Below, piece after piece: positions 1 to 11,809 of a stretch of DNA of 64,000 nucleotides. Under the pieces are notes generated by a model. That model did no database searches, was not told the DNA's origin, and saw only the letters and a program-made list of their open reading frames with translations. The DNA is from Linanthus parryae. Lineage: Eukaryota; Streptophyta; Magnoliopsida; Ericales; Polemoniaceae. The DNA is taken from the NCBI GenBank assembly GCA_023055425.1, contig JALGPY010000003.1, positions 74,933,491 through 74,997,490 of the forward strand. Reading direction: 5' to 3'. Within the stretch, counting starts at the first letter, position 1; every line of letters begins with the position of its first letter. The position numbers and the translations under genes were made by a program.

Positions 1-195
1 GGACGTTATCGTGATAGCAACCACCGGGTTCACCCATACACTTGCCACACCCAACTATTTCTCTTTTTAAGCTCTTAATAAATGAAAACCCAGCTGGTTT
101 GTCTCCATATTCTTCTTGCTTTTTCTTCACGGAAAAGCAATGCCATCACCGCCACCAACACTTACCGCCCTCACGATCACCGCCCTCACTTCCCC

Positions 196-203
196 TATTT
201 AAA
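196..203 (+). promoter_or_regulatory. TATA-like box in Gypsy A LTR
   Basis: TATTTAAA occurs here and at the matching place in the 3' LTR (4564-4571), followed by CT-rich sequence. This is a plausible core promoter for the element transcript. It is an inference from motif and conservation only. Confidence 0.4.
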
Positions 204-1557
204 CCCAGCAAGCCTCCTCCCTTGGCACATCGACCATCCACCACTCTCTCTCTCTCATCTTTCTCCACCGAGACCACCGTCACAACCACCATCAACACCA
301 CCATCGGCCATCCATCAACCTCTCTGCTTATCTTATCTCCTTCTCTATCTCCCTCTTTTCTCTGCTCCCGGTGGACCCAGCAGAACAGCAGCAGGTGGCA
401 GTAGCTTGAAGCCACCACCACTGCCACTAAGCCCGACGGGAAATAGCCACCAAAGCCAACCACCACCCCTGTTTTGCTCTCCCTCTGTTTATCTCTCAAC
501 CCTCCTCTCTGACCCACAAGAAAAAACTGAAGCAGAGCAACAACAAGCAGTGGTAAGAAGATTGCCGGCGAAACTCCATTGTTTCCGGCGAGGTCTTCGA
601 TCCGGCCAAACGGAAGGTATCCATTCCTTATCCTCCGTCTCCCTCGACACCAGAAGTGCCGACCCAGCTCTAGGAGGTCTTAGACGCAGCCAACAACCAC
701 CAGAAAGGACACCGTTGAACTCCACCACCGGCGGGAATTACGGCGACCCGACCCGCCTTGCTTCTTGATCTTTTTCCGCGAATTTTGCGACGGGTAACTC
801 CTAACTTCTCTATAATTCATTTACAGTAATCAAAATTAGGTTTTTATGACTTAGATCCATGTTTTGATCGATTTGGTTGAGGGGGTTTTTATGTCTCGTG
901 CGTAGGTATGAGAGGGGGGTGCTAATTGTTGTTTCTGAAAGTTGGGGGGTATCCTGTGTCACTTATATAAACTGTTATATTAGTGGGGGTAGCAAGTTGT
1001 AGATTACTAGACATTATTATTCTTTGGCTATAAGTTATTAACCACACTTTAGGTAAATAAAAAGTAAAATACATGTTTTGTTAATGTGTTTTAGCAATAA
1101 GAAATAATAATCTTTTCTTCAAAAATGAGTCATAATAACAATATAATTTGTTCTAATAAATTGTCACTCTAGTTTATATAAATAAGTTGTAAGTTTCAAT
1201 TATTTATACTAAATCTTTTTATCAATAAAAATTATTGGCAAATCGAATATTATTGTTTTAGAAATAGTCTTTAAATGTTACTTGAGCGCTTTGATAGATA
1301 TTTACAAGTTTTTCTTCAATTATTTAATGTTAAATTTGTTTCTAAAATATTTCTTTATAATAATAAGAATATAATTGGAAACGAAAATTCGTTGGGGTTA
1401 TAGGGGCAAACTTAGATCCGACCTAGATTAACACACTCATGCAGCTGTTTACTTAGAAGTAGCATCGTATAATTAAATATTTGTGAATTGTAGGAGACGT
1501 ATTCGTGGACATCGGCTTCATCGATCATCCTACGTACTAACTACCAAGTCAAATAAG

Positions 1558-2252
1558 GTGAGTTTACATGCTTAGCCTAGTATGCCTAGCTCTTTTCGTG
1601 TCGATTGCGATTACTATTTTCTGTCTCAAAATATAATTGTTATTATTTGTTTACACTTTTCAAATATTTGAACTGTTGGCTACTGTTATTGATAACTCTC
1701 ACGCGATAATTAATAATCCGTTAATAATGCAAAGTGGAAGGAATGTCGCATGTACCGGAACCAGTTGTTTCACTTGTTACGTACGGGTGATGATTCCCTG
1801 GGCTTTGGTCCCTAAAGATATGGCACTAAACCCTGAATCTTTTAGCCGTAGGCTGGAGTACTGCTTCTAGATACCACTCCTTTGATTGACGCTCTTAGGA
1901 GGGTGTTGCACCACTTCAGGTCTAGAATGTCTGATTGTGGTCACTAGTCTACTCGGGTACTGTGTAATGAATACGTGATGATTCGACTGCCTTGCTGGCT
2001 TTATTACTATTGGGAGCCCCTTTGTCAGCATTATTATATTCGGTTAACGCATGGATTATTGATTTACACTTCTGTTTATACCGTTGCGAACTCAGAAACT
2101 GTTTTCATTCATACTCTCTCACTTTTACTATATGCAACTTGTGTCCAGCAGTTTATATCATCTTTCCTGTTTTACATGCTAAGGTGTAGCTCACTCAGTA
2201 TTTATTGCTGACTTTGAAAACTGCGGTTCCTGTTGTTTTCTTCCCAGCGCAG
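1558..2252 (+). other. Candidate LTR-borne intron of Gypsy A
   Basis: The donor AAG|GTGAGT at 1558 and the acceptor TTCCCAGCGCAG at 2252 frame a 695-bp AT-rich stretch. The 3' LTR keeps both sites (12195 and 12891). The related LTR near 39.29 kb keeps the donor although its surroundings have diverged. Splicing would shorten the long leader before gag. No transcript evidence is available. Confidence 0.35.
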
Positions 2253-2497
2253 GTCTAGGAAATGAAACTTAAGGAATAGAAGGGGCGCGAGACTCACCTA
2301 GACTGATAATGTCATAATTAGTTTCTAGTTTTATTAAGTTTTTTTGTAATAATAAGCACATTTGGTATAAGAATCTTGGTTTAATGTTTAATAATATAAG
2401 TTTTTGTTGTGGATTATATTGCTTTTGATCTCGGCCACTTCTATAAAGCATCGCCCTCCCGGTCTTGTCCCGAGCCGGATAAGGGGGTTGTTGCAGG

Positions 2498-2509
2498 TGG
2501 TATCAGAGC
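2498..2509 (+). other. Primer binding site, initiator tRNA-Met type
   Basis: TGGTATCAGAGC lies two bases after the TTGCA end of the 5' LTR. It is the usual plant PBS complementary to the 3' end of initiator tRNA-Met, and it fixes the LTR boundary and plus-strand orientation. Confidence 0.9.
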
Positions 2510-2875
2510 AGTTATTTCCACTATAGGGATTTAAAACCTGTAGGGTAACTTAAAATGAACTTAGGGAAAGATAAAATACGGAAAAGCCGGGTGTCTGGGG
2601 AGTTATTATTTACTTTCTCTTTGCTCAATTAGTTGCTGGTGTTACTCTGTTGATGCCCTAATGCCTAGTTGGATTTATGGTTATGAAGTCATACTTCTAT
2701 GACATTTATGTGAATTTTCTTTATTTGTGTATCTCGCTGAGATACATTATGTGATTGGATGATATTGTCTACTTACTGGTTGCCACTGGTTACCTGTATT
2801 AGCACGTGTGTTACGATAAGATATCGTTTAGGCTATGCAATCTGCAGGACCACCGCTACGTCTTTGGAAGCAACA

Positions 2876-4146
2876 ATGGAAGGAGAAGAAGCACTACACC
2901 CTCAAGTGGCTCAACTCATCAACCACATGGGTCAGTTCGTCCAGGCTGTGAACAACAACAACCAGAACCACAACACCAACGTTGCTGTTGAACGAGAACT
3001 CGACTGGTCTAAGAAGATAGCTCAACGAAACCCGAGTCTCTTTTATGGAAAGGAAGATCATGTGCTGCTGCAGAACTGGATCCGGGACTTCAACAAAATT
3101 TTCCACGCTATTGAGTGCCCAGAAACCCGCAAATTTTACGAAGCTGCGTTCTACTTTAAAGGAAAAGCTGACAACTGGTGGACTGCCAATCGAGCAAGGT
3201 TCATGGCACAAGAGAACTTCAACTGGGAGGCACTGAAGACAAAAATGAGAATTGCCTTTTATCCGAGCATGTCAAGGAAGAGAAGTACCAGGAGTTCATC
3301 TCGTTGAAGCAAGTCAACAACTCTGTAACAGACTACTACGACAAGTTCGTGAAGCTGGCCCGGTTTGCAGAAGATACAGTGCCTACTGAAGGGCGCATGG
3401 TGACTCGCTTCATAGGAGGTCTGAGGCTTGAAATCCAGAGGACCATGCTCACAAGGACCTACAGTACCTTATCAGATTCCTATGGGGTAGCCGCAAATAT
3501 CTGGAGAGTCGATCAGGCAATAACTCAGAAATTGGGGAAAAGAAAGGTGGAAGGCCAAGGAAGTGGAAGCTGTAGCCAAGGAGGAAACAACAATCAAGGA
3601 TCAGACAAGAGATTCAGGACTGGAAATGGAGGAGGAAATCAGAACTGGGTAAATAGGGAAAATCAAAACCAGCAACGCAACTTTAACTGCAAGAGGTGTG
3701 GCCACAATCATCGGGGGTACACTTGTGAAGGTGCCGCTTTGACTTGTAGGTTCTGTGGTATTAAAGGACACATAGCTCAGGATTGCAGAAGGCGGATGGC
3801 AGCCGAAAATGAGCAAGGGATGAACAATCAAGGACAACGTCAGAATCAGAACGGGAACGTTTACCGACAGAACAATCAAAACGGAGGGAATCAGTTCCGC
3901 AATAATAACAATAACAATGGATACGGCAACAGGAATGGAGGACAAAATAGGAATGCAGCTAACAACGGAAACAATGATGCTGGAAACAATCGAAACAGGA
4001 ATAGTGGGAATGCAGCTCAGGGAAACAACCAGAGGCAGCCTGGACATATCTTTGTGATGAGTGAAATAGAGGCACGGGCAATAAACAACAAGGAAGGTAA
4101 GTATTCTGATCTTAATCTCTGTGCATCTCATTTAGGAAACCACTGA
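2876..4146 (+). pseudogene. gag polyprotein of Gypsy A, one frameshift
   Basis: The likely start is ATG 2876 (MEGEEALHPQV). The first part is a Ty3/Gypsy capsid-type domain with ERELDWSKKIAQRNP, the FYGKEDHVLLQNWIRDF region and the ADNWWTANRARF segment. Near 3264 one base is missing: the frame should read from AFYP into EHVKEEKYQEF, which continues in the next frame to 4146. After the capsid come Asn/Gln/Gly-rich stretches and two zinc knuckles, CKRCGHNHRGYTC (spacing CX2CX3HX4C) and a canonical CRFCGIKGHIAQDC (CX2CX4HX4C). The end, GHIFVMSEIEARA, resembles the linker before protease in chromovirus-type polyproteins. Here the frame closes about 60 bases before the 3' LTR. The product would coat element RNA in particles; the frameshift makes this copy unlikely to work. 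Confidence 0.85.
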
Positions 4147-4188
4147 GACTTTAGGAACCTGGCCAGCTTCGAGGACGAAGCATATTCT

Positions 4189-4205
4189 AAGGGGGGTGGG
4201 GAGGA
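4189..4205 (+). other. Polypurine tract of Gypsy A
   Basis: A run of 16 purines with one T (AAGGGGGGTGGGGAGGA) abuts the TGTAAT start of the 3' LTR. Just upstream is TTCGAGGACGAA, a motif commonly seen near the end of chromovirus-type Gypsy elements. It is the plus-strand priming site. Confidence 0.85.
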
Positions 4206-5558
4206 TGTAATCCCCGTGTTTAACTAAAGGGTAATTTGGTAATTTGAGATTGATAATTAAATTTTGGGTTGCCAGTGGGGATTCGGGTATTTTTTGCGGA
4301 TTTTAGTAGACGGGAAACTAGGGTGAAAATTTTATTTTTTTTGCGCGATTAAATCATTTTATTTTATGGACGTTATCACGATAGCAACCACCGCGTTCAC
4401 CCATACACTTGCCACACCCAACTATTTCTCTTTTTAAGCTCTTAAACAAATGAAAACTCAGCTGGTTTGTCTCCATCTTCTTCTTGCTTTTTCTTCACGG
4501 AAAAGCAACGCCATCGCCGCCACCAACACTTGCCGCCCTCACAATCACCGCCCTCACTTCCCTTATTTAAACCCAACAAGCCTCCTCCCTTGGCACATCC
4601 ACCAGCCACCACTCTCTCTCTCTCATCTTTCTCTTCCCCGGAAAACAACCACCGAGACCACCGTCACAACCACCATCAACACCACCATCGGTAATCCCTC
4701 AACCTCTCTGTTTATCTTATTTCCTTCTCTATCTCCCTCTCTTCTCTGCTCCCGGTGGACCCAGCAGAACAGCAACTGGTGGCAGCAACTTGAAGCCACC
4801 ACCACTGCTGCTAAGCCCGACGGGAAATAGCCACCAAAGCCAACCACCACCCCTGTTTTGCTCTCCCTCTGTCTATCTCTCAACCCTGCCCTCAGACCCA
4901 GAAAAAGTAACTGAAGCAGAGCAACAACAAGCAGTGGTAAGAAGATCGCCGAAACTCCATTGTTTCCGGCGAGGTCTTCGACCCGGCCAAACGGAAGGTA
5001 TCCAGTCCTTATCCTCCGTCTCCCTCGACACCAGAAGCGCCGAACCAGCTCTAGGAGGTCTTAGACGCAGCCAACAACCACCAGAAATGCCACCGTCGAA
5101 CTCCACCACCGGCGGGAATTACGGCGACCCGACCCGCCTTGCTTCTTGATCTTTCTCCGCGAATTTTGCGACTGGTAACTCCTAAATTTCTCTATAATTC
5201 ATTTACAATAATCAAAATTAGGTTTTTATGACTTAGATCCATGTTTTTGATCGAGTTGGTTGAGGGGGGTTTTATGTCTCGTGCTTAGGTATGAGAGGGG
5301 GTGCTAATTGTTGTTTCTGAAAGTTGGGGGGTATCCCGTGTCACTTATATAAACTGTTATATTAGTAGGGGTAGCAAGTTGTAGATTACTAGACATTATT
5401 ATTCTTTGGAAATAAGTTATTAACCACACTTAAGGTAAATAAAAAGTAAAATAAATGTTTTGTTAATGTGTTTTAGATATAAGAAATAATAATATTTTCT
5501 TCAAAAATGAGTCATAATAACAATATAATTTGTTCTAATAAATTGTCACTCTAGTTAT
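4206..5558 (+). repeat. 3' LTR of Gypsy A, left part
   Basis: It starts TGTAATCCCC after the polypurine tract and from 4368 matches the window start. Homology stops at 5558, where an Athila-like element begins. The last bases (TTAT) are the left target duplication with one base lost relative to TTTAT. Confidence 0.9.
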
Positions 5559-7172
5559 TGATAAATCTTTAATAAGAGTCATCCTATATACACTTTATTT
5601 TGTTATTTGTGTGCGTTTCGGTGCAAAGTGACGAATTTCGGGCATATTTGAGAAGAAAATGAGTTTTATGATGTTTTAGAGCTTAACCTACAATTCGGGC
5701 GTTTCTTGAATAGGTTTACTTATAATTTGTATGATTTTGTCACATTTGATCTTCGTGGTAGTGTTCGTGTTGAGATTTACAGGAACATTGCATGAGGAGA
5801 GCAATTGGAGAGAAGAAACGAGTTTCGGAAGACAAAGAGTACGCAAGAGAAGCAAAGTTAGAGGAGCAAAAGCGACCATCCTTCACTATTTTGATGATAT
5901 CCTGTGTTCTACAAAACCTGCTATAGTGAGACTGGTGCCAAATGAAAGTAGACTCAAAGATCTTTCCAAATTTAGGTCACGGAGCTCAATCAAATTTGGA
6001 CGAGAAAGATATGGTATGGCGAAGTTGACACAAAAACGAAGAAAAGCTGGTAAAGTTTCACTAGACCAGTGTGCACTCTTCTGGATGTATCTGGAGTTAC
6101 GTATACAATTTTGGATCTAGGCCTACGCCGATGGAAAGTAGACATTCAGGGATTTCCAACGATATAATATGGGCCCAAACTGGAGTCTGGATGAGGTAGA
6201 AAAGGCCCGCGCAAAGTCAGCTTATGAATACTGGCCGAGAATTGCAAACTGGAGGGGTCGAATTGCAAATTCGGCCAAAATACATTAAAAATCGTGATGA
6301 GGCCTTGAAAAACGAGTTCTTAGACCTAGAAGTCAGGGTAGAACAGAGGGAGGCGCAGAGAAGAAGATTTGAGGAGAAACTCTGAGCTTGAGCTCGTCGT
6401 GGAAGCGAGAATTCATCCGTTTGATCCCTCTACTCTTATCTTTTCATTATTTTTGTACATGATCACACAAACTATAGTATTTGTGATCATGAATATGCGT
6501 AGCTAAACACTTTTCTCAGGGTATCTCGTAGGGAGCTAGGGTTTGATCACTTTGTTTGGTGATTTATGGATTTGATTTCATGCTTTGAGCTTAATTGATG
6601 ACTTTTTAGCTAGCCATGTGTATTTTATTCGCTTAAATTTACCTTCGCAATCGGTAGACGTAGTGATAGGATTGATTTAGGCTTATAATATTAGAGACAT
6701 CAATGTTTCTTTCCCGGAATCTTGAAATACACACTACCGTATCTAGGGTTGAGAAATTTTGCTAGTTAGCTAAGAACAAAGAGTAGATTAATGATCTTAA
6801 TGCGTACTTGAACTTGAGTAGGCTAGAGAAATCGGCTTTGTTAGTCTAAGTATTGGTGTTGGTTGAGAAATCTTCAAAACATTCGTTCTTGTTTAGTTAG
6901 ATTAAAGAATCATCGTGTTAACAAAGCATAAATCCGTCAAAGTGTGAAATACCTAGTGACCCATAGAGATATCCTGATACTTATCCCTCGTATTAGTCTC
7001 AATTTTAATAATTTTTTATTTAAATTATTATTTTAATAATACAATACAATTTCTTGCCCACACGAAGTTAATCATCTTAGTTAATTTACGACAAGTCCCT
7101 AGGGTTCGACAAACCCGGATTACCGGATATTACTACACGCGGCAGCCGTACACTTGCGATTGGATCGTGTCA
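5559..7172 (+). repeat. 5' LTR of Athila-like element
   Basis: This 1614-bp copy starts TGATAAATC and ends ATCGTGTCA. It matches 10188-11809 with several percent differences by eye, which is older than the Tat2 insertion. Confidence 0.88.
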
Positions 7173-7178
7173 AGTTTT

Positions 7179-7196
7179 TGGCGCTGTTGCCGGGTA
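7179..7196 (+). other. Primer binding site, tRNA-Asp type
   Basis: TGGCGCTGTTGCCGGGTA lies six bases after the LTR. It matches the complement of the plant tRNA-Asp 3' end (TGGCGCCGTTGCCGGGGA) with two differences. This donor is characteristic of Athila-group elements. Confidence 0.8.
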
Positions 7197-7313
7197 CTTC
7201 GGTTGAATTAGTTAGAATTATTAACTTTAGGGAATTTTATTTTTGCTTTTGTTTATTTATTTGTTGATCTCACCTGCTTCCTAGCGAATTATTGTGCAGG
7301 TATCTTGGTGATC

Positions 7314-7985
7314 ATGTGGGGGCAGAATTACTATGGGCATTCTCCAGTCTACCAACCGTACTACTCCTATGGAGATATGTACACCCCTCCTCCTTGCAAT
7401 TAAGAAGATGAGCATATTAAAGAAGTATTGAAGCTTATGATAGCTAGTATGGACAGAATGGAGCAAGGGATTAATAGGATGGATGAAACTCTACAGCTGA
7501 AGGGACAAAACTTGGCAGAACTTTCGAGTGCATTGGCATATGCAGATAATGACGATGGGCCAAGTAGCATCATTCCTGACTTAGTTGAGGAGTGTGAAGA
7601 GGAAGACGAAGAACCCCCAGAGGTCTATGTCTACAATGTTGTTTATCATGAAGTAATAGATCCTCGGGCTGCTTCAGACTCAGATTCGGACTCAGATTGG
7701 GATGATATTGTGAAGCCTATACAACTTGTGCCTCGCATAATTCCGGAGACATGGCATGAATGGGAGAGTGTGGACATCGCAAGCTTATGGCCCACTGAAG
7801 ATATTTGCTTAAAGGAACAAAGCCATGAAGATAAGAAATTATTGCATGGAGAGGTTCACATGGACATGTATCAAGAAGTTCCTCAGCCTAATCCATATCT
7901 CTTGGAGATTATAAAATTGGGAAAAAATCGCATGAGGAAGACCGAAGGCCCCAATTTTATGCAATTCATGATTTACCACATGTGA
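7314..7985 (+). pseudogene. Element ORF of unknown function, one in-frame stop
   Basis: The frame opens at ATG 7314 shortly after a GTGCAG (MWGQNYYGHSPVYQ, Tyr/Pro-rich). A TAA interrupts it at 7401. It then runs to 7985: MDRMEQGINRMDETLQ, a short heptad-like stretch, then a very acidic segment (EECEEEDEEPPE) and a DSDSDSDWDD run. I recognise no capsid or enzyme motif. Short Tyr/Pro-rich plus acidic ORFs are seen in Athila-like and LARD-type elements, where they look like remnants of the gag-pol start. A basic Lys/Trp-rich frame follows at 7982-8257 and may be a continuation after a frameshift. Any function is unknown. Confidence 0.45.
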
Positions 7986-8257
7986 TTCCGAGACAAGAGC
8001 TAGGGAAGGAAGCAGGAAATGCAGAACTCAGAGTTGCAGCCGTTCCACTTGAGATACTAGACTCAAATGGCCAATCTTCGAAGGATGTTGTTTTGAAGAA
8101 TTGGAAGAAGAAAAATAAGAGGAAAGGTAAAACAAGGCATGTGGCGGCTAACAACTTTTCTTTCTTCTTGCCATTGACTTATGCATGCTTGCCTGAGAAG
8201 AGACAAAAAGAGAAGCGATGGTGGAAGAAGAAGAAGTGGAGAGAAAAGTTGTCTTAA

Positions 8258-10187
8258 TCATGTTTGAGGTAACTGGGTCGGGTCGTCGACCTTAAATTAC
8301 AAGGCGCTTGTTGGGAGGCAACCCAACCTATTTATTTGCTTTAGTGTAGTTGTGTTTTTAAATTCAGAAATTTTATTATGTTATTTTGGAGAGATGAGAG
8401 AGAGAGAGGGACTAATGGTGTTTTTCCAAGTGACATATTTGAGCAGATTATGGGAGAATCTACCCCGGTGTGCGATGGCACACATGACCTTCACAGGGGC
8501 TTGCATTGACGAGTTGGGGATTCTTCAGACATGGATTTTAGTAGAGGAGGGCAGTCGACCCCAGTGTGCGAGTACACATTGACTGTATAGGAGCATGGTG
8601 GCACCACTACTGTGATTGGGGACTGCTTGGCGGGATTTCGTCCACACCCTTGAGATGGTTGTGAGTATCTTTTTCTCTTGCTAAATTTTGTGTTTATTTT
8701 ATATAAGTATGTCATAGCTCCATCTCATCTACTGGTCTTCCGCATTGATTGCTGAGTCCTAGGTATAATCTCTAAATTCGTTGAGGACAACGAAGCATTC
8801 AGTGTGGGGGTGGTTTAACAGTTTGCTAGCCATATTGTCTTGCACAACCAGTGACATGTAGGATGTGTTTAGATTGTATTGTGAGTTAGTGTTGTGGTTT
8901 ATGTTGAGTTTTAATTTATATTGTCGTATTGTGTAGTCTAGTTTATATTATGTTTGCACTTTTGTATAATTGAGTCTACCCACCATAAAGAGTTGAATTG
9001 TGTAGTGTCAATTTTCGATTTTCGTGTCTAAGCCTTGCATATAGAGTTAGGACTTATGAAAATACAAAAAAATGAGAAAATAGAAAATCCATAAAAATTA
9101 TAAATTTAATTTTTTTTCAGAAGAGGCAATTGAGGACCTTGAAACTGAAGAGAGCTTAGTGAATGAATCCTTTTGAGTAGGAAGTGTCGTAGTAGCGAAA
9201 TTTTTATTCTTCAATATTTTGTGTAGAGGTTTCACTAAGGATGTCCCGGGAATTTTTGGAAGTTGTGAAAGAATGGCATGTAAAGTATACCTAAGTTTCC
9301 TATAGTGTGCTAATTAGATTGAGTTTTGCTTGTAGCTGAATATTCTGTTTTCAAGTGGAAACTTGTGGTCTCTTGTTGATCCGGGGTGGACATTCGTGTA
9401 GAGTTGGTTTCATGTGGTACGGTTGCCTCAGCCTAAGTGAAGTTGAGGGGCGTACACCACCATCCCTTATGGTGGTCACAAGAGTTAAGCGAAAAGCCCA
9501 CACTCTTTATGCTCTACTACACTGTTGTAAAAAAACAGAGGAGAAAAGAAAAGAAAAGAAAAGAAAATGAGAAAATCTGAAAAAAAAAAATGTGCTTCAA
9601 GGAGAAACAACCTAATATGCTTCCGGTCACACGAAAAAATTGAATTCCATCCAAGTAGAGCTTAGAGAGGAAAACTAGAGTCAAGTCTTATTTCACAGGA
9701 GTTGTGACTCCCTTCACTGGGAAAATTTGCATTCAAACGCAATAAAGGCTAAGAGGGTCTGAAAACCTCAGATGATTCGGCGAAGAAAGGCTACAGTGAA
9801 ATTTGAGTTTGATTAGACCCAATGAAGCTTAGGACGTTCTTGTGTCCTGGTTTGAACTGGTGGAGGAAAGTGGACGCCTTAGTGAGCTTTTGCGTAGAAT
9901 CAATTTTATTTCAAATTCTTGCTACGTGTATGTGAATTTCAGAACGGATTAGTGAAAACTTGACGATCTTCAGTTAATTACAGGGAGATTGCCTATTCTT
10001 GCAAAAAAATCAATTCGTGTTTAAATACTTGTTTTAAGATCGAGTCTAGATTTGAATTGCATCGTCTTGCTGCATGGTTGTATTGAGAGTCGTGTTTGAG
10101 TCGTTTGTGTCTCATTGGCAAGTAAGCAGATAGATGCAGTAGCTGAGACTTTGATCGGGACGCGCAAATGGCAAGTGTGGTGTTATT
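8258..10187 (+). other. Non-coding internal region of the Athila-like element
   Basis: This stretch has no convincing ORF. It contains the GGGAGGCAACCC motif near 8311, the AGTGTGGGGGTGG tract near 8800, A-rich low-complexity sequence around 9536-9600 and a weak polypurine-like AAGTGTGGTGTTATTT just before the 3' LTR. Confidence 0.6.
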
Positions 10188-11809
10188 TGATAACTCCTTA
10201 ATAAGAGTTATCCTATATAAACTTTATATTGTTATTTGTGTGCGTTTCGGTGCAAAGTGACGAATTTTGGGCATATTTGAGAAGAAAATGAGTTTTATGA
10301 TGTTTTAGAGCTTAGCGTACAATCCGGGCGCTTCTTGAATAGTTTTACTTATAATTTGTATGATTTTGTCACATTTGATCTTCGCGGTAGTGTTCGTGTT
10401 GTGATTTACAGGAACACTGCATGAGGAGAGCAATTGGAGAGATGAAACGAGTTTCGGAAGTCAAAGAGTACGCAAGAGAAGCAAAGTTAGAGGAGCAAAA
10501 GTGACCATCCTTCACTATTTTGATGATATCCTATGTTCTACAAAACCTACTATAGTGAGACCGCTGCCAAATAAAATTAGACTCAAATATCTTTCCAACG
10601 GTAGGTCACGGAGCTCAATCAAAGTTTGGACGAGAAAGATATGGATATGGTCTGGCGAAGTTGACACAAAAACGAAGAAAAGCTGGTAAAGTTTCACTGG
10701 GCCAATGTGAACTCTTCTGGATGTATCTTGAGTTACGTATACAATTTTGGATCAAGGCCTACTCCATTTGAAAGTAGACATTCAGGGCTTTCCAACGATA
10801 TAATATGGGCCCAAACTGGAGTTCGGATGAGGTAGAAAAGGCCCGCGCAAAGTCAGCTTATGAATTCTGACCGAGAATTGCAAACTGGAGGGGCCGAATT
10901 GCAAATTCGGCCAAAATACATTAAAAATCGTGCCCAGGCCTTGAAAAACGAGTTCTTAGACCTAGAATGCAGGTAAGAACAGAGGGAGACGCAGAGAAGA
11001 AGATTTGAGGAGAAACTTGGAGCTAGAGTTCGTCGTGGAAGCGAGAATTCATCCGTTTGATCCCTCTACTCTTATCTTTTCATTATTTTTGTACATGATC
11101 ACACAAACTATTGTATTTGTGATCATGAATATGCGTAGCTAAACACTTTTCTCAGGGTATCTCGTAGCGATCTAGGGTTTGATCACTTTGTTTGGTGATT
11201 TATGGATCTGATTTCATGCTTTGAGCTTAATTGATGACTTTTTAGCTACCTATGTGTATTTTATGCGCTTAAATTCACCTTTTCTATCGGTAGACGTATT
11301 GATAGGATTGAGTTAGGCTTATAACATTAGAGACATCAATGTTTCTTGCCCAGAATCTTGAAATACACACTAGCCGTATCTAGAGTTGAGAAATCTTGCT
11401 AGTTAGCTAAAAACAAAGAGTAGATTAATGATCTTAATGCATACTTGAACTTGATTAGGCTAGAGAAATCGGATTTTTTAGTTTAAGTATTGGTGTTGGG
11501 TGAGACATCTTCAAGACATTCGTGCTCGTTTAGTTAGATTAAAGAATCATCGTGTTAACAAAGCATAAATCCGTCAAAGTGTGAAATACCTAGTGACCCG
11601 TAGAGATATCCTGATACTTATCCCTCGTATTAGTCTCAATTTTAATAATTTTTTATTTAAATTATTAGTTTACTAAAACAATCCAATTGCTTGCCCACAC
11701 GAAGTTAATCATCTTAGTTAATTCACGACAAGTCCCTTGGGTTTGACAAACCCGGATTACCGGATATTACTACACGCGGCAGCCGTACACTTGCGGTTGG
11801 ATCGTGTCA
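10188..11809 (+). repeat. 3' LTR of Athila-like element
   Basis: This 1622-bp copy (TGATAACTCC...GTGTCA) is the partner of 5559-7172. TTTAT, the right target duplication, and Gypsy A LTR sequence follow it immediately. Confidence 0.88.

Larger units (their letters stand above)
1..2495 (+). repeat. 5' LTR of Gypsy A (start outside window)
   Basis: It is repeated at 4368-5558 plus 11815-13134 with scattered substitutions. The inferred full LTR is about 2.66 kb, very long for a 1.7-kb internal region. The first 770 bases are pyrimidine- and CA-rich and stay open in one frame (82-768), encoding a Pro/Ser-rich sequence. The 3' copy has the same frame broken by a frameshift near 4790-4830, so I treat it as compositional rather than as a gene. 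The rest is AT-rich and non-coding. Confidence 0.85.
5559..11809 (+). mobile_element. Athila-like non-autonomous Ty3/Gypsy element
   Basis: Two LTRs (5559-7172 and 10188-11809, both TGATAA...GTGTCA) flank about 3.0 kb. The left flank ends TTAT and the right flank starts TTTAT; the uninterrupted LTR at 1173-1177 reads TTTAT, so the duplication is TTTAT with one T lost at left. The PBS fits tRNA-Asp, typical of Athila. The conserved-looking GGGAGGCAACCCAACC (about 8311) and the GTTGAGGACAAC...AGTGTGGGGG motif (about 8780-8812) also resemble Athila-type internal regions. There is no recognisable capsid, protease, RT or integrase, so it is non-autonomous. Confidence 0.85.

Noticed and set aside
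3601..4131. 176-codon minus-strand ORF opposite Gypsy A gag
   Set aside because: It is a shadow of the Asn/Gly-rich zinc-knuckle region; the plus-strand product has clear domain motifs.
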